Assembly: GCA_963726125.1 (NCBI GenBank)
Contig: CAVSBG010000005.1
Span: forward strand, 930,001-994,000
Source of the DNA: JAMXLO01 sp963726125
GTDB taxonomy: Bacteria; Pseudomonadota; Alphaproteobacteria; Acetobacterales; Acetobacteraceae
DNA: 64,000 bases
Reading direction: 5' to 3'
Position numbers and translations under genes: made by a program. The notes beneath the pieces were generated by a model. It was not told where the DNA came from, did no database searches, and was given only the letters and a program-made list of their open reading frames with translations. Of the stretch, positions 43,340-53,754 are shown piece after piece (position 1 is the stretch's first letter; every line of letters begins with the position of its first letter).

Positions 43340-43594
43340 GCTGCAGGACAGACCATAGATGGAATGGAGTGCGGTCAGAAGGAAATGCGGACGCCACCAA
43401 CAGGTTGTGGATATCGACCTAGAGTCGCGGGTGACGATTTGGGATTGCATCACGGTGGGAGAACTCCATCGCCACGGCCTCTCGGCCTTTTGTGCAGCAG
43501 GATCATACCCGACTTCGGAGGCGGTGCACGTGAACCGCTCATGGGTCGATGCCGCCAGTTGTGCTGTTGCAGGATCGTTCCATGCTTCGCGACG

Positions 43595-44590
43595 TTAAGG
43601 CGCATTCCGTTTCGGATGCATACGGCGGTGCCAGGCCCAGGACGTTCGAACGATGGTCGCGAGATCCGAGAGCGATGGGTCGAAGCCCAGCTCGTTGCGT
43701 GCACGCACCGGGTCGGCGACCAGTACCGCCGGATCACCGGCCCTGCGCGGTCCCGTCACGTCCGGCAGTCGTTCGCCTGCTTCGTGCTCGATCGCGTCCA
43801 ACACTTCCCTCACAGAATGGCCATGCCCGGTTCCGAGGTTGAACACCCCGCCTGGCGCGCCAGAGAGCAAGAGCCGCAGAGCAGCGACGTGTGCATCCGC
43901 GAGGTCAGCAACATGCACGTAGTCGCGGATGGGGGTGCCATCCGGCGTCGCGAAATCCGAGCCAAATACGGCGAAATCGGCGACATGGCCTTGCAACGCC
44001 ATCATCGCTCGTGGGATCAGATGCGTTTCCGGATCGCGCAGCTCGCCGATCTCGTTGTCCGGATCGGCGCCACAGGCGTTGAAGTAGCGCAGCGCGATCG
44101 AGCGCAGCCCGTAGGCCGGGCGGAAGTCGGACAGGATGCGCTCCACCATCAGCTTTGAAGCGCCGTACGGATTGATCGGATCTGGCCGGGTGTCTTCAAC
44201 AATCGGCACCTGCGCGGGTTGCCCGTAGATGGCGCAGGTGCTCGAGAACACCAGCGCGTCGCAGCCTGCCGCACGCATCCCAGCCAACAGCGACAGCGTT
44301 CCGGCGACGTTGTTGTCGTAATATTTCGCCGGCTCGGTCACCGATTCTCCGACCAGGGCAAAGGCCGCGAAATGCAGCACTGCGACGCAGTCATGCCGCC
44401 GGATGGTCTCTGTAATCGTCGCGGTGTCGTGCAGGTCGGCCTGCACCAACGGTCCCCAGCGCACGAACTCACGGTGCCCGGTCGATAAATTGTCCAGCAC
44501 AACGGGGAGGAAGCCTGCCCGAGCCAGCGACTTGCACGTGTGCGCCCCAACGTATCCGGCGCCACCAGCGACCAGCACAGCTTGCGTCAT
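43595..44590 (-). CDS. galE: UDP-glucose 4-epimerase
   Basis: A 331-residue short-chain dehydrogenase/reductase-fold epimerase interconverting UDP-glucose and UDP-galactose with bound NAD. VAGGAGYVGAHTCK is the NAD loop, FAAFALVGESV and SSTCAIYG follow, and the catalytic Tyr and Lys are in NPYGASKLMVER. RYFNACGAD and the C-terminal RRAGDPAVLVAD substrate segment are typical of GalE. It supplies sugar nucleotides for the polysaccharide genes to its right. Confidence 0.93.
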   Translation of the reverse strand: MTQAVLVAGGAGYVGAHTCKSLARAGFLPVVLDNLSTGHREFVRWGPLVQADLHDTATITETIRRHDCVAVLHFAAFALVGESVTEPAKYYDNNVAGTLSLLAGMRAAGCDALVFSSTCAIYGQPAQVPIVEDTRPDPINPYGASKLMVERILSDFRPAYGLRSIALRYFNACGADPDNEIGELRDPETHLIPRAMMALQGHVADFAVFGSDFATPDGTPIRDYVHVADLADAHVAALRLLLSGAPGGVFNLGTGHGHSVREVLDAIEHEAGERLPDVTGPRRAGDPAVLVADPVRARNELGFDPSLSDLATIVRTSWAWHRRMHPKRNAP

Positions 44591-44649
44591 CGATCAGAAC
44601 CTCCGGTGTGTCTCTTGCATTGCGTGTCGAGGATTCGGGGGCGGATGGT

Positions 44650-45555
44650 TCAAGGCGTTGCGGGCTGGCCGACAACATAGCCGCGAGAGGCGAACACATC
44701 GTAATAACGCGCGTCTCCGGTGCGCCACTCGGAAAGCAGGGTTTTTAGTTGCACAAGTGCCTCCGTTGCCGGACGGAAGAGCGGGAGATCGTCGCCACTG
44801 ACAGAGCCGACAGCAATCCGTTCGAATCCCGCCAGGAACTCAAGCACTACACTTGGGTCGCTGTTGAGCTCGTGCATGTAGCCAGGGGCAAACTCGAGGA
44901 CGACAAGCCGGGCGCGGGACAGCACCGAGCGACCGCCGGCGATGACGAATGGTTCGGCTCCCTGAGTGTCGATCTTGGCGGCAACCGCGCCTGTCACTTC
45001 GTTATCGAATTGGTCCAGCGGGGCCGCTTCGACCTGGATCGTTTGCCCTGAACCGTGCTGTGCCGTGCTCAGGCGGTGATCGCCAAGGTTCCATTCGTGC
45101 ACAGCGAAGTCCAGCGTCGATTTCTTCGAGAAGAGCGCGACCTGATGCACAGTCACGTTGTGGTTGGGACAGTTCCGGTCGACGTTTGCGCGGAGATGTC
45201 GATTGTTCACGGGATCGGGCTCGAACGCGAGGCACCTTACGGTCGGGTCCTGTGCAACGGGAATTGTCGTGAGGCCGATGTTGGCACCGATGTCGAGATA
45301 GGTTCCGCCGCCCTGGCTCGCGAAGAACTCCCGGAACAGAGCTGCCATGCGCGGCTCATAGACGCCGGTCCGGGCGTAGGCTGGCAGAATGAGGCCGTCG
45401 TTGAGGGCGCTCTGGATCAAGCCATAACTGCCAGACGCGCAAAGCTGCAGGTAATCGAGCCGGGGCGTGCAGCGAGCGAGAATTTGTTCGGTGCCGATGC
45501 GGTCGAAAAGCGCCTCGAGAATTGCCTCGTTCGCGCCCCAGGGAAGCCGCTTCAC
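44650..45555 (-). CDS. FkbM-family methyltransferase
   Basis: About 301 residues. The SAM-binding fold shows GTYLDIGANIGLTTIPVAQD, CLAFEPDPVNNRHLRANV, and AAKIDTQGAEPFVIAGGR, the FkbM family signature positions. It likely O-methylates a sugar of the surface polysaccharide. The start is uncertain: GTG 45555 is used here, but a CTG codon 24 bases upstream (45579) has GGGAG seven bases before it and the intervening residues look coding. Divergent from the glycosyltransferase at 45769. Confidence 0.82.
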   Translation of the reverse strand: MKRLPWGANEAILEALFDRIGTEQILARCTPRLDYLQLCASGSYGLIQSALNDGLILPAYARTGVYEPRMAALFREFFASQGGGTYLDIGANIGLTTIPVAQDPTVRCLAFEPDPVNNRHLRANVDRNCPNHNVTVHQVALFSKKSTLDFAVHEWNLGDHRLSTAQHGSGQTIQVEAAPLDQFDNEVTGAVAAKIDTQGAEPFVIAGGRSVLSRARLVVLEFAPGYMHELNSDPSVVLEFLAGFERIAVGSVSGDDLPLFRPATEALVQLKTLLSEWRTGDARYYDVFASRGYVVGQPATP

Positions 45556-45768
45556 CGCGGCCTTGAGGGCTCTCTTGGCAAGATTCTTCAGTGGTCGTCT
45601 CCCGTGTCAGAGGCTGTGCTGTCGGGTGGTTCATGGCGCGGTTCTACGCCCAGTGTCCCGGCCGGTCACTCTATTGGTGCCACCCTACACGCCTCGACGG
45701 AGGGTCCGCAATTTCGTAACCATCGTGCATCCCGACCGGTGTCCCTGGAAACAGATCTGACGAATGCC

Positions 45769-46931
45769 ATGCCTGCCTCCGGAAGAATCGCTTTCATCAC
45801 GACCCCGAACAGCGACCCCTGGAGCGGTGCGGAAGAGCTGTGGACACAGTCTGCCCTCGCCCTTTTGTCGCGCGGTTTTGCCGTGTCGGCCAGCATCACC
45901 GAATTTTCGCCGCTGCACCCGCGGATGCTTGATCTGCAGGCGCATGGAGCGGATCTGTGGCTGCGTCCGACCTGGTATTCCTGGCGCGAACATCCTTGGC
46001 GGCGGCTGCGGTCGCGGCGCGTCGGGCCCACAACGCATGCTGTCGAGGAGATGCTTCGCGCACGATCGCCGGCGCTGGTTGTCCTTTCGGACGGCATCAG
46101 TTTGCCGGCGATAGAGTTGCTCGAGTTTTGCAATGCGAACCGGCTACCCTTCGTCACGATCGTGCATTTGGGCAGGGACCGTGATTGGTGGGCTGATGAT
46201 CTCGCCGAAAGGTATCGCATTGCGCTGGCTGCGGCGCGCCGGTGTTATTTCGTCTCGGACGCGAACCGCCAGCTTTCGGAAAAGCAAATTGGCGGTGAGC
46301 TGCCAAATGCTGAGGTGATCTGGAACCCGCTTAATGTTTCGTGCCGCGCACCGCTCTCTTGGCCGCCCCTGAGCGATAGTGGAGAGCTACGACTGGCCTG
46401 CGTCGGGCGCTTGTATCTTCCCCATAAGGGTCAAGACCTTCTCTTCGAGGCGCTGGCCTCGCCGATCTGGCGAGAGCGTCCCTGGCGCCTCTATTTGTAC
46501 GGAGAAGGTCCGATGAGGGGGAGCCTCGAATGGCTCGCTCGAAGACTCGGTATTGCGGACCGCGTCGTATTTGCCGGATTTGCGAGCGTCGAGCAGATCT
46601 GGGCGAAGAACCATGTGCTCGTTGTGCCCTCACGCTTTGAGGGCGGGCCCATGGTGACGGTTGAAGCCATGTCTACGGCCGGCCAGTCATTGGGACGCCG
46701 GTCGGGCTTCACCCGGAGGTCATTGAGGACGGGCTAACCGGCTTCCTCGCTGACGCGCCGACGGCGAGCAGCATAGCGGCGGCGCTCGAACGCTTCTGGC
46801 AACGGCGCGGCGAAGCGGAGGCGATCGGCAAGGCTGGTGCCCGCAGGATATTGCAGCTCGTGCCGCCCGATCCGGTGCGGGTGTTTTCGGACAAACTCGC
46901 GGAATTGACGGAGCCAGGGCCGTCATCGTGA
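45769..46931 (+). pseudogene. Glycosyltransferase family 4, frameshifted near the C terminus
   Basis: ATG 45769 begins a GT-B enzyme: IAFITTPNSDPWSGAEELW, LACVGRLYLPHKGQDLLFEA (start of the C-terminal domain), YLYGEGPMRGSLE, VVFAGFASVEQIW and VPSRFEGGPMVTVEAMS. Immediately after, at GGCCGGCC (46677-46684), the frame breaks and stops at 46737. Another frame carries on exactly as the family requires (RPVIGTPVGLHPEVIEDGLTG) to a stop at 46931. The total length has a remainder of two bases, consistent with one missing base. Presumably part of polysaccharide assembly. Confidence 0.8.
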
Positions 46932-46935
46932 TGCG

Positions 46936-47937
46936 TCAATAGCACCAACGTAAAGCAAGGAGAAGCGCCCAAGCATGGACCTTCAAAAACCGGACGGAAA
47001 GTCTTGTCCGTTGCGTCCAGGGTAAACGGCTTGCCTCATCCTGTCTTAATGGCAAACAAAAGGTGCGGAGAAATTCCTGATTGCGTCGCGGCATTTTATC
47101 CCCGGCAGTAGTCAGGAGCATGCTTGCTTGAGACTGAAACATCAGCATGGCCTTCGCCATTCTCGCTTTGAGCAGCCTAGGTTGCTGCAAGATATGACGG
47201 GCATCCCACAGGGTGCTGCTTCGTTGCTGGTGACCCGCGCCACTCTGGTTCCGGCCATGTTGTCGCCAAAGAATGGTTGGCTCGGCAATGGTATGCAGGA
47301 CACCGCAGCTCGCGGCGAGCAGCGCGACCCACCAATCATGATAGGAAGCCCCTTCTGGCATCGGTTGACCCACTCCAGAAGCGCCCGATTACCCATTGAG
47401 GCGCAACCTTGTACAATGTTATTAATTATCATATGGTCAAGCCGCTCGTCCCTGCGGGGATTTATATGCGAGTATTTAAAGAATGATGGAGCAATCCGTT
47501 GTAAATTACCATCAACAACCTTCAAATCAGAGTGGACAAGAATAGGAGTTGCCTCTGCCCAACTTTTTCTTCCAGGTGCCGAATCGCATCGATCATTAGC
47601 TCAATCTTGTTCGGAAGCCAGACATCATCTTGATCGCAAAACGCAAAATAAGGAGTGTCGCACAACTCCATCAAACGCGCGAAGTTGCGAGTTGATCGTA
47701 GGTTGCCAAGACCATCCGATATGACCCTGACTTTATCCGGTCGTGCAGCGGACCAACGCTCTAGGATCTCCGGTGTCCGATCGCTGGATGATCGTCCCGG
47801 AGAAATGACGAAATCTCGGTAAGTCTGACAAAGGAGCGAGCGCATCAATCGTCCAGATATCGCTCACCGTTGTAGGTCGCGAGCAAAATAGCGACACTGC
47901 CGTTGCGTTGTATAGGAATTTGCCTGACTTGAACCAT
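46936..47937 (-). pseudogene. Glycosyltransferase family 2 (rhamnosyltransferase-like), several frameshifts
   Basis: ATG 47937 lies one base after the stop of the upstream glycosyltransferase gene. The N-terminal frame gives SVAILLATYNGERYLDD, then shifts to RSLLCQTYRDFVIS, then past a garbled RDDH/SSDRTPEIL segment to DTPYFAFCDQDDVWLPNKIE. It shifts again near 47525 (VVDGNLQRIAPSFF...ASMGNRALLEWVN) and near 47370 (PMPEGASYHDWWVALLAA, TILWRQHGRNQ). Together these form a complete GT2 enzyme of about 330 residues in at least four pieces. Real decay or sequence errors cannot be told apart here. Confidence 0.75.
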
Positions 47938-47938
47938 T

Positions 47939-49291
47939 TCAGGGTGTCCTCAAGCGGCATAGCAAACTCTCAACAACTCGAATTACACTGGCTCGCTTAG
48001 AACCGTGTTGGACCATCACTGCTCTTAGCAGTCGGCCGAATATTTCTCGTCGTCCAGCAAGCATCTTCAAAAGACCAGCTCGCAAGATATTATTAATCCA
48101 TGGTGCTGGAAGCTTCCGTCGAGTACTTTCGCGGTGTTTGGAGCCGACTTCACTCTTGTCACAATTCGTTCGAATACGTCTTCCATAGGTAGCAGAGAGC
48201 TCCTTCCAGACATGGGGATGCGGTGTCTTGTCACCGACAGAGGTTTCGATGCCGACGAGCGAATGATCATGCCTCGCGGGCTGCCGGAAATCGTCCGTCA
48301 ACAAAATCTTTTCGAGGCAATCAGCAGCAATGCTCCACGAATACCGTTGAACGAAAGCGTTTCCACTCAGCGCGAGTTGGAGGCGCAATGGGTCGTCGTT
48401 CAGCAGCGTTGCCACCGCATCGGCCAGCCTCGCGGGCTGCATCGGAGGCACGACTAACGCGGTTTCGCCGTTGATCGCATAGTCGCGGCTACCGCCGTTG
48501 TCTGCGGTAACCAGTGCCGCGCCACAGGCCATCGCTTCGACGCCGGGCAAGCCCCATCCCTCGAGTGGAGGAAACATAATACCGACTGGGCGTTGTAAAA
48601 TTCGCGCAGCGCCGGCTGAATGGTACGAATGCCACTCGATCCAATCCAGCATATACTCCAGCCGTTGGCGTCCGAATGCCGCGACCCGAAGTCGGTCGCC
48701 GAAGCGATCGCGCAGAGACGCGGCAACAATGGCATCGCGGGCGCCCTTGAACGACTCGTCACGAGCCGGGAAACCCACGTGCAAAGGTTGACGATCGGCG
48801 GGGGCGATGTCGACTTCAAAGGCATCAAAATCCATACCGCATGGGATTTGCGCGACCGGTTTGCCGCCATGTTTCCGAACGGTTTCCGATACGATGAAGG
48901 ACGTTGCGATGATTTTGAAATCCCGCCGGTAAGTTTGTTCAATGCGGGCACGCGTTTGCGGTTCGACCGTCATCAAGTATTCGTAGTCGTAGACTATGTA
49001 GAACTTGCGCCCGCAGCGGAGCGGCGCGTCAGCCATGGCCTCGGCGGTGTGCCAAGAGGTCGCGATCAGCACATCAGCGGAGGGCAGTGAGCGGCCGGTC
49101 AGGTTGGGCAGGAACCTGATGCGGACAGAGTTGTCGAGTGCAAACGAGCCAATTAGCGGGCGGTTGCGCAGGCGAAGGTTGAGCGCCCACAGCGCTGTGC
49201 GCAGATCCGCCTTGAGTTGGCCGACAAAGCCTAGTGAAGCGATCAGATAGCGAGGAAAGACGACGGTGACGTCATGACCTTTTCGCGCCAA
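47939..49291 (-). CDS. Glycosyltransferase family 4 (start codon apparently lost)
   Basis: GT-B protein: SADVLIATSWHTAEAMADAPL, IPCGMDFDAFEV, LHVGFPARDESFKGARDAI, MFPPLEGWGLPGVEAMACGAALVTADNGGSRDYA, and a final Lys-rich unassigned tail of about 110 residues. The protein similarity extends upstream of the first usable codon (TTG 49291): the same frame encodes IVIALPVYANVPIGGYHVHYRYAN back to a TAA at about 49372. The bases there, ATAAATCGTC, look like an ATG-AAA start that lost two bases. From 49373 to 49549 I see no gene. Part of the minus-strand exporter operon. Confidence 0.75.
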   Translation of the reverse strand: MARKGHDVTVVFPRYLIASLGFVGQLKADLRTALWALNLRLRNRPLIGSFALDNSVRIRFLPNLTGRSLPSADVLIATSWHTAEAMADAPLRCGRKFYIVYDYEYLMTVEPQTRARIEQTYRRDFKIIATSFIVSETVRKHGGKPVAQIPCGMDFDAFEVDIAPADRQPLHVGFPARDESFKGARDAIVAASLRDRFGDRLRVAAFGRQRLEYMLDWIEWHSYHSAGAARILQRPVGIMFPPLEGWGLPGVEAMACGAALVTADNGGSRDYAINGETALVVPPMQPARLADAVATLLNDDPLRLQLALSGNAFVQRYSWSIAADCLEKILLTDDFRQPARHDHSLVGIETSVGDKTPHPHVWKELSATYGRRIRTNCDKSEVGSKHRESTRRKLPAPWINNILRAGLLKMLAGRREIFGRLLRAVMVQHGSKRASVIRVVESLLCRLRTP

Positions 49292-49549
49292 CAGGTTCGC
49301 ATATCGGTAGTGAACGTGGTAGCCGCCGATCGGGACGTTGGCATAGACGGGTAAGGCGATGACGATTTATCGGCAAGTCTCCAGATGAGAGTCGAATGAT
49401 GTTCCCAGAAAGTCACTGAATCCCATCAGGATCACGACGGCAGGAGCAAGGAATTTCGCTGCAATCAGGTTCCTTTCCACAACCATCAGATGGTGGCGTG
49501 ATCGAATTTACAACTAATCTGCGTTGAAAACCTTGATTTTAAAAGTAAT

Positions 49550-50877
49550 TCATGAAACGGCCTGCACCTGCCGCACTGGCTGCGTCGCTTCCCAGGACCA
49601 GTCGCCGGAGAGACGAACCGCCGAACCCTTTACTATGATCGCCGCGGGCGTATTCGGCCCAGCGATTACCTCCACCTGCTGACAAGCGGGCAAATAATCT
49701 AGCGCATGGAATCGCCAGACCGGCAGCCAACGTCCACGTTATAGATGTCCGGGCCGAGCGGTAGCGCACCAATCGTCACTTCGACATTAAAGATTCCCGG
49801 ATCGGCGAAACTGGGCCGGAATCCCGTCTTGGAAATCCGAATCATAACTCAGCAATCGTGTGCCATCGCCTGCGGAAAACCCAATTCCGACCGCAACTGC
49901 CGATACCGCCGACGCCGTCTTGAAGCAGATGCGGGCCTTTACTGGTTGACCATGGCGCAGAGGCAGCTTGGAAAGCCATTCCAGAGACAGTATGTGTAAG
50001 CGCTTGTCATGATGATAGCCGCCTTGGCACGTCCTCCAGCGGCACGAAGCGATCACGGTCCGCCATGCCTCGCGACAAATATCGATCGATTATCTCGCGC
50101 GCTGGGCCTATCTCGCAGACCGAGCCTCGATCGAGCCAAATCGCGTTGGGGCACAGACTTGTGGCAGATTCCCATATTGTGGCTGACGAACAACACCGTC
50201 CGGCCGTCGCGGCTGGAGACCTCGTCCATCTTCCCCAGGCACTTCTTCTGGAACTCGGCGTCGCCGACCGCGAGCACCTCGTCGACGATCAGGATCTCCG
50301 GCTCCAGATGCGCCGCGACGGCGAAGGCCAGGCGCACATACATGCCGGAGGAATAGCGCTTGACCGGCGTATCGAGGAACCGCTCGACCTCGGCGAAAGC
50401 GACGATCTCGTCGAACTTCGTGCGGATCTCGGCGCGGCTCATGCCGAGGATCGCGCCGTTGAGATAGATGTTCTCCCGGCCGGTCAGCTCGGGATGAAAG
50501 CCGGTGCCGACCTCGAGCAGGCTGGCGACCCGGCCGCGCAAGCGTGACGCGCCCCGCGGTCGGCTCGGTGATGCGGGACAGGATCTTCAGCAGCGTGCTC
50601 TTGCCGGCGCCGTTGCGGCCGATGATGCCGAGGACCTCGCCCTCGCTGCACCTCGAAGCTGACATCCTTGAGCGCCCAGAATTCCTCGATCGTGTCGCCC
50701 TGCACGACCTGCCGGCCGCGCATGACATCGACCGGCCTTGCGGCCGAAATTGCGCAGCTCCTGGCCAATGACATCGCGCAATGCGGTGTAGCTGGCCTGC
50801 CCACCGCGTTGATCGCGGTGGCCGACCAGATAGCGCTTCGACAGATTTTCGACGGAGATGATCGATGCCGGCATCAT
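49550..50877 (-). pseudogene. Polysaccharide ABC exporter ATPase with Wzt-type C-terminal domain, multiply frameshifted
   Basis: Pieces in changing frames assemble one protein: MPASIISVENLSKRYLVGH (50874-), TIEEFWALKDVSFEV, GIIGRNGAGKSTLLKILS (Walker A), ENIYLNGAILGMSRAEI and YSSGMYVRLAFAVAAHLEP (signature), ILIVDEVLAVGDAEFQ (Walker B), then NAIWLDRGSVCEIGPAREII. After that comes a Wzt-like carbohydrate-binding domain (LHILSLEWLSKLPLRHGQPV; VTIGALPLGPDIYNVDVGCR), ending at TGA 49550-49552. I count about seven frame changes. The architecture is that of O-antigen ATPases that recognise the capped glycan before export. Confidence 0.75.
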
Positions 50878-50895
50878 GGCGGAGCCTTATCGTCC

Positions 50896-51722
50896 TCAGA
50901 TCAGATCGGCAAAGCTTTTTTCCGTCTTGCGGAAGCGGCGGATGCCGAACCACAGGAAGAACGCCGCAACGGCCAGGCTCACCGCCGAGGCCCGGGAGAT
51001 AGAGCTCGCTCTGCCCGCCGAGGATGCACCAGCGAAACCCGTCGATCACGCCGACCATCGGGTTGAGCGAATACAGCAGCCGCCATTGCGGCCGGGACGA
51101 CGCTGGAACTGAACCCCACCGGCGAGACATACAGGCCCAATTGCACGACGAACGGGATGACATAGCGGAAGTCGCGGTACTTGACGTTGAGCGCGGTGAT
51201 CCACAAGCCCGGGCCGATGCTGGCGACGAAGGCGAGCAGGACGAAGCCCGGCAGCAGCAGGATCTGCCAGCCCGGCGCGAACCGGTACCACGCCATCATC
51301 GCCAGCAGGATCGCGAAGGAGATGAGGAAATCGGCGAACGCGACGACCACCGTCGCCGTCGGCACGATCAGCCGCGGGAAATAGACCTTGCTGATCAGGT
51401 TGGCGTTGCCGATCAGGCTGCCCGACGCCTCGCTGAGGCTGCTCGAGAAGAAGGTCCAGGGCAGCATCCCCGCGAACACCATCAGCGGGTAAGGGGCGTC
51501 GCCGTCGGAGGGCAGCTTGGCGATGCGGCCGAAGATGACGGTAAAGACCACCATCGTCAGAACCGGCCGGATCACCGCCCAGGCCGCGCCGATCACCGTC
51601 TGCTTGTAGCGCACCGCCAGATCGCGCCACGCCAGGACGTAGAACAGCTCGCGATAGCGCCAGAGGTCGCGCCAGTAATTGCGCTCCTGGAGGCCGGCCT
51701 CAATGATTATCACGTCCGCCAT
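50896..51722 (-). pseudogene. Polysaccharide ABC exporter permease (Wzm/ABC-2 type), frameshifted at the C-terminal end
   Basis: ATG 51722 begins MADVIIIEAGLQERNYWRDL, then YRELFYVLAWRDLAVRYKQTVIG and six hydrophobic segments, the usual ABC-2 exporter layout. The frame is intact to about 51090 (GLYVSPVGFSSSVVP). The remainder (WRLLYSLNPMVGVIDGFRW, then an AAFFLWFGIRRFRK-like segment ending KSFADLI) continues in two other frames to TGA 50896-50898. The ATPase gene starts 18 bases later, so the pair forms an exporter for an undecaprenyl-linked glycan. Confidence 0.78.
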
Positions 51723-52112
51723 TAAGACATGTTTCCTGCGCGAGTCGAGACAATTACAGGGTAGGACCTGCCCGAGCAAGCGTTTCGGCGTGGTTACGCC
51801 GCCCTCGATCGAGTGCCAAAGGGTGAAGCGGCAGTTTGCAGCCTGGCGGCCGCGACATGTCCCGCGCCTGTGGCCGCTGATTGCCTCCAGTGGTGGCCAG
51901 CGCCAACTGCCTCGACACAATACCAGCCGCGACGACCAGACCCAATTGTCCCGGCGGCCGCAGCGCGGCCTACGAGTCTGAAACCCGAGTGAGAACCGGG
52001 GAAGGGCAAGAGGGCGTAGCATGCCTGAGTGCGCCGCGACGATGTCCGGAGGGGTTGCTCGTCGAAAAAATTCTGTCATAGCCGTCGGCAGAAAAACGGA
52101 TGCGGGTCGTCC
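51723..52112. other. Intergenic region between divergent exporter operon and GMC oxidoreductase
   Basis: No gene, RNA or clear palindrome is seen in these 390 bases. It should hold the promoters of both directions. Short open frames on both strands overlap each other and lack codon structure. Confidence 0.5.
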
Positions 52113-53675
52113 ATGATCATTGACGCGCGAACCGTTCCGCAGGGAACGATCGTTGAGACAGAGGTCTGCATCATTGGTGCGGGTGCTGCCGGCATCGCTC
52201 TCGCACGCGAATTCATCGACGCGCCGTTTCGGGTGGCGCTCCTCGAAAGCGGCGGCATGGATATCGATTTCGACACGCAGGAGCTCTACGAGGGTCAGAG
52301 CATCGGCCTGCCGTTGGATCCCTTGACATTATCCCGGCTTCGCTATTTCGGCGGCTCGACCAACCATTGGGGCGGCTATTGCCTCCCGCTCGATCCGATC
52401 GATTTCGAGCAGCGCGAGGATTTCGCCTATCACGGCTGGCCGTTTCCCAAATCTGAGCTCGATCCGTGGTACGCGCGCGCTCAGGCGGTATGCAAGCTCG
52501 GACCTTATGATTATCGACCATCGAGCTGGGGCATTCCGGCAAGCAAGATCCCGCCGCCATTCTCCGGTCCCCACTTCGAAACCAAGCTTCTGCAAGAGAA
52601 CCCGGTGCGGTTCGGCCCGGATTATGCGCCAGAGCTGCGCCGCGCTCCACGGGTCACGGTCTATCTCTACGCCAATGCCTTCAATCTTGACGGCGGCGAC
52701 AATGACGCCGAAATCAAGGAATTGTCGGTCAAGACCCTGTCCGGAAACCGTCTCACAGTCCGCGCGCGCTTCTATGTGTTGGCGACCGGCGGCATTGAGA
52801 ACGCCCGCCTGCTGTTGGCTTCCGGCAAGGAAGGCGGGAATGGGCTCGGGAATGCCCACGATCTCGTCGGACGTTTCTTTATGCTGCACCTGGTTTACTC
52901 CGCCGGAACCATCGTGCCCTCCAACCCTCACATGAACTTCGATTTCCAGACAAAAGGCACATGGGTTCCTGGGACGTTTCGAATTGATCCGCTCATCGGG
53001 TTGTCCGCGTCAAGCATGCGCGCGATGCACCTGCCCAGCATATTAATGGGATGGGTGTTCCAGTTTTCGCCAGTTGTCGGCGCCGTCGAGGCCCTGAAGC
53101 GAATTATGGGAACCGAAGGTCCCGGCGGAAGCAGGCTATCGGACCTGGGCAACGTTATTGGCAATTTCGAAGGAGTCGCCAGCTTTGCTCTGCGCAAGGC
53201 GCTGTTCGGCGAGGGAATACCGATCGAGGCGATCGACGTCTGGTGTAATTCGGAACAACAGCCGAACCCGCAAAGCCGGGTGACGCTTGGATCGCAGCGC
53301 GACGAGCTCGGTATGCCGGAAGTTGTCGTCGATTGGCAGCTTGTGGCCGAAGACAGGAGCAAGGCTGCCGCCACCAATCGATTGCTCGGCGCCGAAGTAG
53401 GGCGCGCGGGATTTGGCCGGCTTCGCACGGCATTTGGCGCCGACGATGCGTGGCCGGCGGACTTCCAGGGGAACCAGCACCATATGGGAACTACGCGCAT
53501 GCATCGCGATCCGACGTTGGGCGTCGTCGATGAGGATTGCCGCGTGCATGGCGTGGCCAATCTCTACATCGCCGGGAGTTCGGTGTTCCCGACCGGAGGA
53601 GCGAGCAACCCCACTCTGACGATCGTTGCGCTGGCGTTGCGCCTGGCCGGTCATCTCAAGAAGCAACTCGCGTGA
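52113..53675 (+). CDS. GMC-family FAD-dependent oxidoreductase
   Basis: A 520-residue flavoprotein starting at ATG 52113. TEVCIIGAGAAGIALAREF is the FAD loop (about residues 14-32), LRYFGGSTNHWGGYCLPLDP the second FAD motif. Near the C terminus NQHHMGTTRMHRDPTLGVVDEDCRV contains the catalytic-type His, and SSVFPTGGASNPTLTIVALA closes the FAD site. Relatives oxidise alcohols or sugars, such as gluconate/sorbitol dehydrogenases. Its place in a polysaccharide cluster and the small Tat protein downstream suggest modification of a sugar, possibly in or at the cell envelope; no signal peptide is seen on this subunit. Confidence 0.87.
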   Translation: MIIDARTVPQGTIVETEVCIIGAGAAGIALAREFIDAPFRVALLESGGMDIDFDTQELYEGQSIGLPLDPLTLSRLRYFGGSTNHWGGYCLPLDPIDFEQREDFAYHGWPFPKSELDPWYARAQAVCKLGPYDYRPSSWGIPASKIPPPFSGPHFETKLLQENPVRFGPDYAPELRRAPRVTVYLYANAFNLDGGDNDAEIKELSVKTLSGNRLTVRARFYVLATGGIENARLLLASGKEGGNGLGNAHDLVGRFFMLHLVYSAGTIVPSNPHMNFDFQTKGTWVPGTFRIDPLIGLSASSMRAMHLPSILMGWVFQFSPVVGAVEALKRIMGTEGPGGSRLSDLGNVIGNFEGVASFALRKALFGEGIPIEAIDVWCNSEQQPNPQSRVTLGSQRDELGMPEVVVDWQLVAEDRSKAAATNRLLGAEVGRAGFGRLRTAFGADDAWPADFQGNQHHMGTTRMHRDPTLGVVDEDCRVHGVANLYIAGSSVFPTGGASNPTLTIVALALRLAGHLKKQLA

Positions 53676-53754
53676 CGTGTGGTGGCCGATCACGAGGAAG
53701 CTGATTGGCCGGGGTCAGCTCCGACACAGCCTTCCGCAAGTTCGGTGGTCCACT

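Noticed and set aside
45055..45768. Upstream extension of the glycosyltransferase at 45769
   Set aside because: It is antisense to the FkbM gene; the family starts at IAFITTPN, just after ATG 45769.
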